The notes under the pieces: model-generated | The model's input: only the letters and a program-made list of their open reading frames with translations | The model's database searches: none | What the model was told of the DNA's origin: nothing | Made by a program: the position numbers and the translations under genes | Part shown: positions 31,312-42,080 of the stretch, piece after piece | Numbering within the stretch: position 1 is the stretch's first letter | Layout of the letters: each line of letters opens with the position of its first letter | NCBI GenBank assembly: GCA_030562195.1 | Contig: CM060200.1 | Location: 8,494,001-8,558,000, forward strand | Length of the DNA: 64,000 nucleotides | Direction of reading: 5' to 3' | Origin: Nipponacmea schrenckii | Taxonomy: Eukaryota; Mollusca; Gastropoda; Lottiidae

Positions 31312-34300
31312 CATATTTTCAAAGGTATCTACACCTCTGTGCAGGAAATATTGGGTGAATGTCTTGTCTAAGTTGTACAGAACCTTTTGCTGAGTTGAAT
31401 GAAATTATGGACTTGCTCGAATATGATTAAAGATGATGCTTGACATGTGGTTCCGAAAATAATTAAATGTGTTGATAGATTGGTAGGTTTTAAGAGGAAG
31501 AGAGTGGTTTAAACGTGCATCTGAATGTATCGGACAATGTATAGTAAAAAAAAAAGAAATTCCTGGGTTTTATTGTATACAGCATTTTAACAATTAATAT
31601 AGTCATCATCACTAACCAAGCAGTATAAGTCAAAGATTACAACGCTTGCTATATTGTCGGTCTTTGACAAAATTAAAAGTTAACGCTGCTACTTAATGAT
31701 TTTCAATACAACGCCGAATGTCCAAAAACGTGGATTCCAGATTCCCTAGGGTCGAATCCCTTCATTTATCTCTTTACCAGGATGATTTTATATCACATCA
31801 CTGAATCAAATTGGCAAATGTTGACGACTGTCCTTGAAGAATTATTTCCCTTTATTTCGGCAAAAACATGATATTTCCATGACAATGAATGTTTTTGTTG
31901 AACAGATTAATTCAAAATAGCCAAATTTAATAAAACTAATGCAAAATGTTTAATAAAAAGTTAAATATGTTCGTGATGCAAGCTAACTTTATTATCAGGT
32001 ACGAAAAAAAAATTGAGATATAATATAGGCCTACCACATATTTCGCAAACAAGGTTTTCAATCATTCATAAGTTTGCAATCTTGGCATGCTCTTCAGGAG
32101 GACCATTTAGTTCCATTGAAAGTTGATATCTTTTCCAGATCAAAGTCATTTTTGAAAACGCTTAATCAAATTATTAGGCGTTTTTAAAAAATCAAATGCA
32201 TCTTTATGGATAATGACTTACTGATGAATAGACCCTTAGTGGCCAAGTAAAATTTTCATATTTTATGTTCATTCTAAGACCTATTATCCCTTTAAAGGGA
32301 TGCTGCATGTTAGCATGAACTTAAACTTTTAGTTCTCGAGAATGGTCAGTATGAGTATATATTCATCAGTGAACTTTCCTGGTGTCACAAAGTGACAGGA
32401 TCCCTTAAAATCTAGTAAGTACAAGTCTCTTAACTGAAGTTCAGTTATTGGATTATTCCCATAGACAGAGTAGAATAAAACACATCTACAACTAGTGCAA
32501 AAAGGAAATAAGTAATAATGAAAAATTGTGAATATTACTGTTAGAAATCAGATAGCAACCCTTTAAAAGAAGGAAAAAACAAGACAATAAGGATTTCTTG
32601 TAGTATAAGAAATTCAGATCATCTTGCTTCATTGAATATCTGAGATATCAAAAAGCAGTAAAATTGGCGTAGAACTGGTATCTTTTATTTAAATTCCTTA
32701 TGATATCGACGTCATTGCATTTAATATTTAAGTATTATTCACTGCAACTATTACTGCACTGTATATCCCGTTCTACCAAGTAAACAAAAGGGGTAGCAAA
32801 GAGGGTGATCTCTAATATCAGTACAGTATTCAACATGGTATTCAGGAAATTGAGACCTTAAGAAAACGTGTTACATTTATTGAATGGAAATGTAAACTAT
32901 GGAAACTTATTTCACTGGCCAAGCTCATGCATCTGGTGCAAAATTACCAAAACTATACAGCAGTGATACAGGGTATAGAAACAGACTCGATTTTTCTAGT
33001 TCAAGTAGTGTTGGTAATAACTTTAATTTAAGTTCAAGAGACATATAAAAACAGAGAGAAGGTGCTTTTTGCTGCCCTGTTATTGTATCAAAAGTGTTCA
33101 ATTAAGAAGGTTAAAATAGTAACAATGAATTGATAAGAGATACAAGTGGATTACGTCAAATATTTAAATAAAGTAATATACGTCTTGAATAGATAGCCTG
33201 TAGTTATTTTTATTGCAGAATGACTGACAAGGTTTCGGCGCCATCTTTACATCGTTTAAAATTGCACATTTAATATCTTTACATTTTGTGGATATTTCAT
33301 TGGTTACGGATCATTGTTCCTGAACAGAATTCTTTGACATTCAAAACAAGTTCTAATCCGCTTCATTTCTTACATTGTTTAAAAATTTGTCACCCGAATA
33401 ATGACCATTGCAATTTCTCATTGTGGTCAGTAGTGTCCACTCGGGTTCTCTTTAAATGACCAGACAAATGTAGCTGTTACGAGTAAAAAGACAATCAAGT
33501 GGTCAGTACTATTAAAATATCGGACCGTCTGTTTGTCGCCCACTGGTCAATTGGTCATCCCTTCCCTTTGTCGGTTAAAAAAATATCAAACTGATTTACA
33601 TCGACAATAAAACAATTCTTTTTCAATTGAATTTCGTAGTATTACGAGAAATTGTTGAGCGTTGTAAAAACATACCATAACTCACTGTCGTATACTTTGT
33701 AATTGAAGTAACCACCTACAATATAATTTAAACGTGTGTTGTTCAATGATGTAATATTATTGTATATTAAATAGATGGGTAGCAAATGTAGGTATATCTT
33801 TCTATTAACATACAAATCACTTACTTCAAGTGTCCACTACCTTACTCTTTCATTTAAAGACCAACTCTTTCATTTAAGGACCAATATTTGTTTTATGTCG
33901 GGCCATAAATACAGGGACATCTAATTCAGCATTGATTTACAAAAAATATATGGGAATTTTTTTAAAATTTTCTTTTTGTTAAGGAAAATAAAGAAATGAA
34001 AAATTACAAAATCTAAAATAAAAATGATGCACCAGAAAAAAACTTTCGAGAATTTAAGTTTCTAGAAGTCTATGAGAAAACTATTTACTGTACGATGCAA
34101 ACTAGGGGAACCACGTGTAAGTGTCAATCCAGCAAACAGATGACATAATTCAGGAATGATCAAATTCAAAGCAAATTTCACAACCTAAATATTCCTAAAA
34201 ACCTAAAAAGTTCAACAAAATTACCTTCCGGATTGCTTCTAAAGCTCTAGACAGCGGATTAGAAACGTGGTCCCTTGTAAACCAAGAATGAGATTTAGAT

Positions 34301-35174
34301 TTATACGTTTCAACAAGAAACTAAAATTCAGTTGAATCAATGGAAGCATCAGGACTCACAGTGCCACAAAGGCCAAGTCGGTATTAGATTTCTGGGATTC
34401 CTCGAGTAGTCTGTTGATTGGCTGTCTTGAAAAAGCAGGAATTTCAATGAAAGATTGGTTTCTTTGGTTTGAAGGCGGGGGGGGGGGGGGAGGGTTCCAA
34501 CAATGTTAACCTGAAATTGAACCCTGGCCCATTTAGGTGACTATATTTCATTGTGGGACTTTTTGATGACTTGAACAAATTATTTGTCGTTTACGTATAT
34601 CCGTTTTTTCTTTAATAGATTGACTCAGAGGAACCTTAAACAATTTACCAATGAAATATTTTCAGATTTTCTTTGATTAAAATTTCAATGACTTTTGTTT
34701 CATGCTGTTTTTAACGGAATACAATGAATTTCAAAGTTTACAAAGTTTTTACATTTGTTTTTTTTAACTTTTGAACGTTTTTCTGAAGTACCGTTTGAAA
34801 AGCTGAATGCTTATTTGACTCGTTACCACATTGTTTATAGCATAGTCATTTCCGATGTCCCATAATTAAGTCATCTATAAATCGAAAAATTCAATATAAC
34901 GCCCCAAGAGGAATTTTATCTCAAAGTCTCAAATTGCCTACAGGTTGATGATAATCTCTTAATCACCCTAAACTTTCATCTAAAATGAGGTCCATCAAAG
35001 ATAATATTATTCGTTTTTTATCTTTGTACTTGATCGGTTATTCATATCTATAACAACTGATTGGGAAATCCTGAATACTTACAAACATACTAGATATATG
35101 ATAGAAACATACTAGTAGATAGATGACTTCATAAATATACAACACAAATACAATACATCTCATGCAATTATTAA
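31312..35174. other. Intergenic region without recognised genes
   Basis: No coding region is supported on either strand. The stretch contains a diverged interspersed repeat at 32150-32420 and a run of 14 G at 34477-34490 followed by aggg. At 33846-33884 a short tandem repeat of 'ctctttcatttaa' units is seen. Confidence 0.6.
32150..32420. repeat. Interspersed repeat, family shared with 55.1 and 57.7 kb
   Basis: The segments 'cagtatgagtatatattcat' (from about 32346) and 'tcacaaagtgacaggatccc' recur with changes at about 55.13-55.20 kb and 57.72-57.78 kb. The 'gcgttttt' and 'atggataatgactta' blocks recur at 55.26-55.31 kb and 57.87-57.89 kb. Block order differs between copies, so the unit is either tandem or rearranged. 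The family is unknown. Confidence 0.6.
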
Positions 35175-35470
35175 GGAGCCGCGGTAGGTCATTGGGTTAG
35201 ACGCTTGTTAGAGCTCCATCTTTCAATACCGGCAAAGGACAAGATGTACTTTCGGATTTTTCAGCCCGGTTACCCCTTGCCAGGGATGCGGGTCAAAGGA
35301 ACTGAGCGTTTGTTTAGTCTATTCGTTTGGATGAAACTATTTACCGAGACCCCAGTGCTAAAGGCTGTGTAAGTTAAAAAATCTCTCATTGCACACTGCA
35401 TGGCGTTGTCAGTCTTCATTTAGCTCATAATGTTTAATATGAATAGGGCGTAAAACTTATTTCATTTTAT
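35175..35470 (+). mobile_element. tRNA-derived SINE, apparently near full length
   Basis: The element starts GGAGCCGCGGTAGGTCATTG and continues GGTTAGACGC, a tRNA-like head with an A-box-like TAGGTCATTGG at 35185-35195 and a decayed B box around 35218-35230. A central block (about 35355-35386, 'gtgctaaaggctgtgtaagt') corresponds to 'gtgctacaggctgtgcatgt' in a copy at 42 kb read on the minus strand. The 3' tail contains 'ctgcatggcgttgtcagtct', 'tagctcataatg' and 'gcgtaaaacttatttcattt'. SINEs of this kind are transcribed by RNA polymerase III and copied by a partner LINE. The conserved middle block resembles central domains shared by many molluscan SINEs (inference). Confidence 0.8.
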
Positions 35471-36069
35471 ATTTAATATAAGTTGTTCCTGATGCATTTT
35501 ATTTATCTTATGTTATTTACATAATTCCAGAATGGAAACTATAATATTGGATATAATATGGCTTGGTTGATACTGAACTGTTGAACAGATTGCTACATTG
35601 AAAAAAAAAAGCATATTTCACACCAAATAAAATAAAATGAAACAGCTTTCACTTTTTGTTGGTTTACTTAACGCGAAAAGGAAAGGTCCCTTATTATAAA
35701 TATTTTCATTCGATTGATTGAAAATCCAATTTAACAAGATGAATCACACATCATATTAGCTCGAACAATCTGGCACTTCCCAGAACATTCGAAGTGATAT
35801 TCTACCCCGAAATGGGTCGCAGTAACTCCTATGAAAATGTATATGTTTTACTCTAAACCTAGTTTCGATATGCCATCAGATATCACGTAGGAGAAACTGA
35901 GCAGGGTTCATATTTGTAGAGATAATATCATAGATTATCATCCCTAGCTCTAAATTCAGCAATCTCTTGACAAACTATGGATCTGTGCCCCATCTGCTAT
36001 GTTTCTTATTCTGTTTCGTCACAACCTAGAATTGTCTTTTATCGTAATGATCAGAACATACAAAAGTTG

Positions 36070-36220
36070 AACGAACGGATAATAATTATAATAATAATAA
36101 TAAACTCCTTATTTTACATGGGTTAGAATTAGGCCCAATACACAAGGACATGGTCCTGTCTCACATTCAGCCCATGGGATAACGATGGTCGATCAAAAGA
36201 AATACACCCATGGAGATTAT
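36070..36220 (-). repeat. TAA microsatellite plus possible retroelement tail
   Basis: A run of taa units (about 36079-36101) is followed by 'actccttattttacatgggt'. Read on the minus strand this gives '...gtaaaataaggag' followed by a tta repeat, like the 3' end of a retroelement with a simple-repeat tail. A related structure is present at 1150 bp. The body is not identified. Confidence 0.4.
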
Positions 36221-36312
36221 TTATCGAGTTTTAATTTTGATCATGTAAAGGGAGATAATACTAGTTATGAGATTTCTCACAGGGACCGAGACTGCAAATT
36301 CAGGACAGACTC

Positions 36313-36730
36313 CACGAAATTCAACCATCTTTAAACTTATTCTTGAAAAAAACTTGCCAATATGTCACAAGAAAGGCCTGAGCAATACTTAGTTTCTGAA
36401 CAAAGATTCAATATAATATGACCAAGAAAATGTTATTCAAACTGAAAGAAGCCCACTAAACTTCTCGACATCCGGTAAATTTGGTAAGTGGAAGGGTATT
36501 TCTTAAAATAGTGGTTTTGTGTGCAGTGACAGTCAAGCGGAGATTGACAAAATGTAGTAGTCTACTTTCATTTTGACTAGTTCTATATTTTCATGGCCAT
36601 GATATATTGAATTTTTGTTCAGAAACTAAGTATTGGTCAGGTTTTCATGTGACATATTGGAAAGTTTTCATCGAAATATTTGGTAGAAGTTATAGAAAGT
36701 TGAATTTCGTGATTTAACACGGAAACAGAG
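36313..36730. repeat. Foldback repeat with ~140-165-bp imperfect arms
   Basis: The left arm (about 36313-36450) is the inverted, diverged copy of the right arm (about 36565-36730). Matching blocks are 'cttagtttctgaacaaa' with 'tttgttcagaaactaag', 'ccaatatgtcaca' with 'tgtgacatattgg', and 'cacgaaattcaa' with 'ttgaatttcgtg'. The arms are separated by about 115 bp. Three further single arms of the family lie at 37243-37350, 37853-37990 and 45233-45350. This is compatible with a foldback or MITE-like family; no target-site duplication could be defined. Confidence 0.75.
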
Positions 36731-37242
36731 TACGTCTGTTTTTATCTGGATATTGCAGTTAACGCTCTTGGACAACATAAATTAACTGCACTAAGATTTC
36801 TTGCCTTGTTAAAAATAACGAAATTCAACATTCCATAATTTTTTTCTACATAAATTTTGTTCTGCAATAGGAATAACCAATGTCTATTATTTGGGTAAAA
36901 TGTATGTAATGATGAAGAAGCAAAAGATATATGGATATACTATTTCTGACATTATATCAGGCTATGGTGGTGGTAAGGCTACAGATAGGACAGCGTAACT
37001 GTAGCGGCTACGACATTATCGCCATCCTTAGACCTATCTGAATTAAAATGTGCACAATCTCCATATTTTGACTTTATTTCCAGAAATTTAGATTTGAAGA
37101 CTTAAAGAGGCTTTGCTACATGAAGATGTTGAAAGTAAGGTTTAAATACGAGGCTGAAAGCTGGATGATGTGGCAAAGATGTTATTTTAATGACAAACTG
37201 TAATGCAAGTCTATTACGTCCAGCGTACAATAAGGGCTTGTA

Positions 37243-37990
37243 CAGAAGCTAAGTATTTACAGGCTTTCGTGTGACATTGGAAAGTTTCCAACGAGATTTC
37301 TGGAAATAGTTATAGAAGGTTGAATTTCATGATTTAACATAGAAACAGATGACAAATGAATTACTGGTCCCATTTTTTTGTGATCTGTTTGTTACCTCCC
37401 TTGATACACTTCTATTTTTATTCCTCCGTTTGTCTGTCTTTCATTCATTCATTCATGCATAGCGCAAGTATGCATGAATCGGATTTCTCATTAAACTCCT
37501 ATATCCCCGAACATCGATCAAATATTCACAACACAATCCATAAGAATCTCTCAAAGTTGTGATCTGGTTGTTACCTCCCTTGATATATTTATACTATTTT
37601 TGAAATTCCTTCATGTCTGTCTTTCATTCATTCATGCATAGCGCAGGTATTCATAAAAAAATTATCATTAAACACTTAGATTCTCTTTGAGTGGCTACCG
37701 TACATTGTAAGAGTCATTCACATCAATCCAAACTTCTTGCAAGAAATTGACGAAAACCTGTTTGCGTTGCACAACCTTGAAATCGTAAGTTCAAACCGTT
37801 CGCGGATTTATCTTTCCACTGAGCACAAATTGACACAATACAGTAATTCATATGCCATCTATTTCCATGTTAAATCACGAATTCAAATTCTAGATCTCGT
37901 TAAAAACTTTCCATTATGTCAAATGAAGGCCAAAAATTCAATATAGCATGACCATGATCATTTTGAACTAGTCAAAATGAAAGTAAACCA
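37243..37990. repeat. Composite repeat: outer inverted arms around a tandem pair
   Basis: The left arm (37243-37350, with 'gctaagtatt', 'gtgacattggaaagttt', 'gttgaatttcatgatttaac') is inverted relative to the right arm (37853-37990, with 'gttaaatcacgaattcaa', 'aactttccattatgtca'). Between them are two tandem copies of a segment beginning 'gtgatctg(t/g)ttgttacctc' (starts 37380 and 37559, 179 bp apart), both containing 'tctttcattcattcatgcat'. The motif gttacctccctt is very common in mollusc genomes (general knowledge). The polarity of the arms is opposite to that in the 36.3-36.7 kb foldback. Confidence 0.7.
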
Positions 37991-38795
37991 CTGCGTTTTA
38001 TCCGCTGGAATGTCACTTGGTCCGACTCCAAATAAATTCGATAAAATGACGGATTATACTGTTAAAATAAATCAATCAGATTTGAAATCCATGTACAACA
38101 TTGAAAGAATAAAGCCGAATGCTATGAAGCGGGTTAGTATTTAGAATGCAATAATTCAATAATAGTGATTAAAACATAATTTAGTTGCAGACTTGCATCA
38201 CTTAGTGCTTAATATCATGGTTGGTATTAGGTAGATTATTCCATATATCATAGTCAAGATAATAAAACCTAAACCTCCCCTTTTTTTTTATTCATGTGAG
38301 ATTAACATGATGGAAGTTCGTGAGGAAACTGCTTTTAATTATTTTAAGTCGAAACTGACGGGATTAAAAGTTAAAACTAACTACCTACTTGGCTTCATAT
38401 ATCAATCAGGTGCTGGCCTACGACCGGAATGAGACCACAATTGACCTGTGCGTTGCACCCAATGACAAGTGTGTCCTCATTAGTATTTTTGTGATAGGAG
38501 ACATTAGGATTTTCTAACAAGGCTAATTATTTTAATATAATAAATGATGTTTGTTTTTTATATGAAAACATTCCGGCAATTATACTCGCGCCAATGGCTG
38601 CAGGAGTCCTTCAGGCAGATGAATCTTCTCCAAATGTGAAGAATAATTAGGAAATAACGACATTGGTACTTTCGTGAACATATCAAGGCAATGAATATGC
38701 CACAGTTTCCTAGAAGTTAAATACCCTTCATACAGTTATTAAAGAAACAACGATAGCTTGCTCACAGCAAGTTTCATCAAAAATCATTGAAAATT

Positions 38796-39013
38796 GTAGC
38801 TTCTATCGTACCCACAATAAATTTTGACGCGATTTGTTTTTTCAAATCAAGGGCAAAAACTTAAAAACTGTTCATATAAATCGTCAAATTCCAAATTGAC
38901 CGACCTCTTGTCAATTCCAATTGAAAACAGGTTTCAAAAGTATCTATTGCATCCGCAATACAATTTTGACGTAATTTCACTAAGTGAAGGGCAATAACTC
39001 GCAAACCGTAAAT
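38796..39013. repeat. Pair of diverged direct repeats with 'gggcaataactc' motif
   Basis: The first copy (about 38796-38876) contains 'aaattttgacgcgatttg' and 'aagggcaaaaacttaaaaac'. The second (about 38938-39013) contains 'caattttgacgtaattt' and 'aagggcaataactcgcaaac'. The two look like diverged copies of one short interspersed repeat or two units of a tandem element. A gggcaataactc-type motif is frequent in mollusc repeats. Confidence 0.55.
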
Positions 39014-39730
39014 TGTAGCTTCTATGGTGAAACTTTTCTCGGGAGTGTTTTTGATGTTCATATTTCCATTAGGTCAGACAAGTGTGTCACAAGGTGAATT
39101 TAAAATGTGTAAATCACATGCGTATACAATCGATCATTGAAAATTATCAAGTTGAAGTTAAACGAATTTAATAAAACTAACGTCGTTAATATGTATTTCT
39201 TTGAAATAACGCTCCATATTCCTCACTTTATTACTTAGATTATACATCAAAGCTAAATGATTATACTGAAAAAATAAATCACGAGATAACGTACCTAAGG
39301 TAGGTAGAACGTCGATACAACGTGATTTAAAGTAGCTACGTTTTGGGACTAGGCTAATCCCTTCATCAAGCTAAGAAAATCTCTAATATGACGAGAAGCG
39401 ACATTACTACTACTAGGTATGGATGGTGTTCGCTTCGGGTTAAAAAGAAAAAAAAATCCATATCGCAGACGTTGAGTAAGTAGAAACGACACATAAAGCT
39501 CAATTAGATTTTCAAGGGAGGTAATGAACTAAAAAATTTAATAGAATATATAGGTCACATTTTGTTTGATACCGTAAGTTAAAAGACGTAAATGAAATGA
39601 ACAAGCGTGCCATAGATTTAAACCTAATACATGTAAGTAAATGATGCTGAAGGTAAAACAGTAAATGGCATTTACATGCTGGGAAGAGTAAGAGAGTAAT
39701 AATAATATGAGGGCAGAACAAACGAAATTC

Positions 39731-39794
39731 CATGATTGAACCTCAATCATGTAAACGCATCAGACTGGACCGTGTCCAGTCTGATGCGTTTACA
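39731..39794. repeat. Two adjoining perfect short-loop palindromes
   Basis: The first hairpin has 9-bp arms catgattga / tcaatcatg (39731-39739 and 39743-39751) with a 3-nt loop. The second has perfect 21-bp arms, tgtaaacgcatcagactgga plus c (39750-39770) and its exact complement (39774-39794), around a 3-nt cgt loop. They overlap by two bases. Such perfect stems with 3-nt loops are unexpected by chance and suggest recent foldback synthesis, a cruciform-forming site, or the ends of an element. No gene adjoins. Confidence 0.9.
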
Positions 39795-40128
39795 GGTTTG
39801 GCAATGATATTGACCTGATATTTTCAGACGTTGAATGATATTTTCATATTTATAAGCTACATTTGTCACAATACTGGAATCTTCGCAATTTTCAGATGGT
39901 AGGACGTGAGGGTATATTATGCTCATTATATTCTAGATTGTTATTATTTTTATTATAAGTATCAATAAAATGATTCAGTATCAGTAACAATGGATTATAT
40001 GCAGTGTACTTATCAAAACCCCAAAACAGTTGACGACAACAAAACAGCTACCGGTATTCAAATGTTACTAAGAACAATGTACAATGTCACTTTTCTGAGG
40101 TCAGAATTCATGTAATTTACATCAACAA

Positions 40129-40213
40129 GCCTATACAGGTAACGGTAGTTTGTATAGGCCTGATTTCACACTTCCAAACTACATATGGCCAGCTAGGTCA
40201 ACAAAGTGTGAAA
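40129..40213. repeat. Two short inverted repeats
   Basis: 'gcctataca' (40129-40137) pairs with 'tgtataggc' (40151-40159). Next, 'tttcacactt' (40164-40173) pairs with 'aagtgtgaaa' (40204-40213). They may be secondary structure or decayed transposon ends, but arms this short can also be chance. Confidence 0.4.
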
Positions 40214-40843
40214 CCGTGTATTTGTTCTTAACACTAAAACAATTCAGTGGTTCCACGCAAGCCTTGGTGGGTTGCTTTCAGAATGGTTGTTGAACTTAAA
40301 CTATTAAGGATACTAAATATATATGATTTGAAAACATCAGAAATTTGTTCAGGGGAGAGTGGGGAGGACAAGTTACTATTCATACGTCACTTTTCTAGCG
40401 AGATCTTGTTGGTGGCTATGGCATGATAATTCGGGATGATACAGGGACTACTACATATACATATAATCATATTGTTGATAAATAGCTGAACTCTCACCTA
40501 CAAAAACATCGAATATTTTTTTTTGCGATAGAAACTAAATTTCTCATCTGAAGATACAAATTTAGTGATTACGTTTAACAATATATATAGAAACATCAAC
40601 AACAAATGTCTTCGTGAAAAAATTTCATACATGAAAATGTTAGTTTCATAATCAGAATTGGCAAGTAAAGGCCTGTGTCCACATTCGCGTTTTCAGGAGC
40701 GTGTTCACGCCACGTAATACGCGTCGAAAAACGCCTGAAATGACCCTGCGTAATACGCCGCGTTGTACTATGTCCACATTAGCATACTCGGAGGCGTAAT
40801 TTGGGGCGCAATTGTAGGCGTAATTGCTAGAGAGGAAGACAAC

Positions 40844-41024
40844 ATGGCGAATGAATCGGACAGTGACATTGAAGTCATAGCACTGTTTATCTATAATAAA
40901 CGGCGAAAAAAACAAGAAAAGAACACATGAATACTGGGTTCACGAATTACTGCAAGAGCGAGCTCGATTTGTGGAATACCAGCACTTGGTGAAGCCTGAG
41001 AAGTCGGTGCAGGCTTACCAGTGA
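40844..41024 (+). pseudogene. Harbinger transposase N-terminal remnant
   Basis: An ATG at 40844 opens MANESDSDIEVIALFIYNKR, then RKKQEKNT and a TGA at 40928. The reading then continues in another frame with YWVHELLQERARFVEYQHL and VKPEK. The 'YWVHxLLxxR...F..L' pattern is the usual N-terminal signature of PIF/Harbinger transposases and of the domesticated HARBI1 protein (R-x-x-W-V-H-P-x-x-x-x-R). At least one frameshift is present, and the whole DDE catalytic domain is missing. It ends where the minus-strand remnant begins, which marks the internal deletion. Confidence 0.75.
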
Positions 41025-41166
41025 TTCCCAAACGAACCGCAATTTCCTTCCAAATATCATCCTTTTTGGCAGTGTCTTTATAAAACGGCGACTGCTTGTT
41101 GTAAATAGATTGGTTCTTTTCTATTTCTTCGATGAGTCGTTCTATGTCCTTATCTCATTTGCCCAT
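41012..41166 (-). pseudogene. Harbinger Myb/SANT-like (MADF-like) protein remnant
   Basis: On the minus strand, from an ATG at 41164-41166, the translation is MGK, a stop, then DKDIERLIEEIEKNQSIYNK, QSPFYKDTAKKDDIWKEIAV and RLGITGKPAP. The pattern LI..I.....IY......Y.D...KDD.W.EIA..LG is that of the Myb/SANT or MADF-type DNA-binding protein that PIF/Harbinger elements carry as a second gene. A stop codon after three residues shows decay; the domain is otherwise readable. Its position, convergent with the transposase remnant, fits the usual two-gene layout of the family. Confidence 0.75.
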
Positions 41167-41885
41167 TGTGACTGATGTAATTGTAGTCTGCTGCTAAATA
41201 TGCTCACGTGACATTTTGAGTGCAATTTGATTCACGCCAGGCGTAAAACGCTCAAAACCCCTTCGGAGGTTATGGGCGTTTTACGCCGCGTCGGCAAAGC
41301 GTGACGTTTTTTCGATAACGCCTATGTGGACAAGTCACTATTGAAATACTCTTTGGGGTTTCTCGACGCGTATTACGCTCCTGAAAACGCGAATGTGGAC
41401 ACAGGCCTTAAGAGTGAGAACAAATACACGAGCAGTCAACAATGTTTGTAGTATAAATACTATTTGAAAATTCTTAAAACAGAAACTGAATTCAGGAACA
41501 TTACCCAATTTTCTTACCAATAAACGATTGTTTTGAACCCTTATTGAAATATTATTTTACAATCTGGGACCCATTAGTACGGTGGTCCGTATACGACATC
41601 ATTTATTTTTTTTTAATTTTGGATTAAAAAAAATGAATTTAATTTCAAAACTTGTAATTATATTCCAGTTTTAATTATAATCCAGTTTTTTAATTAAAAA
41701 TTATAAAAAAAAGTGATTTGTGAATTAGTGATAATTATTTATTTGCTTAAGTCCAATACCCTGAACTACAAACTAATGTCCATAATCTCCATTACGAAAA
41801 GTCTCATAGCCTGTGAATATACTATTTGATTTAATCTGCTCACTATACTTACAAAAATAGAGCTGAAAATTAAATGACATTTATT

Positions 41886-42080
41886 AAGTTTTATGTCCTA
41901 CTCTTGTTCACCTAACGGTTTGATGAAGACGGACAACCCCATCAAGCGTTCATTGAGGCAAATTTTGCTAGGACAGCGGCATTACCCAACTCTTTTTACG
42001 ATTTCCAACTATCGCGGGATCTTTAACATGCACAGCCTGTAGCACACAGGGCCTCAGTTTATTGTCCCATCTGAACAACT
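41886..42080 (-). repeat. SINE 3' portion, minus strand
   Basis: Read on the minus strand this copy gives 'ctagttgttcagatgggaca', 'ataaactgaggccctgtgtg', 'ctacaggctgtgcatgttaa', 'agatcccgcgatagttgg' and, at the end, 'aggacataaaact'. The central 'gtgcatgttaaagatccc' is the best-preserved core in this window. The tRNA-like head is missing, as expected from 5' truncation. Confidence 0.75.

Larger units (their letters stand above)
40669..41408. mobile_element. PIF/Harbinger DNA transposon, internally deleted (740 bp)
   Basis: The ends are perfect 34-bp terminal inverted repeats starting AGGCCTGTGTCCACATTCGC and continuing GTTTTCAGGAGCGT. A 3-bp target-site duplication TAA (40666-40668 and 41409-41411) flanks them, as is typical for PIF/Harbinger elements (TWA). 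After the 34 bp the left end has a roughly 14-bp indel and the match then resumes (aatacgcgtcga). GC-rich subterminal motifs with acgcc and gcgtaa are repeated in both flanks. Inside are remnants of both Harbinger proteins: a transposase N-terminus on + (40844-41024) and a Myb/SANT-like (MADF-like) protein start on - (41012-41166). The element is a deletion derivative that could be mobilised only by an intact relative. Confidence 0.88.

Noticed and set aside
35175..35250. Functional tRNA gene
   Set aside because: The head resembles a tRNA with an A-box, but the B box is decayed, no cloverleaf can be drawn, and a SINE body follows.
39750..39794. microRNA precursor
   Set aside because: The stem is fully paired at only 21 bp with a 3-nt loop, shorter than animal precursor hairpins and with no room for Dicer processing.
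40652..40915. Minus-strand open frame of 87 codons
   Set aside because: It runs over the Harbinger TIR and opposite the transposase remnant and has no own motif.
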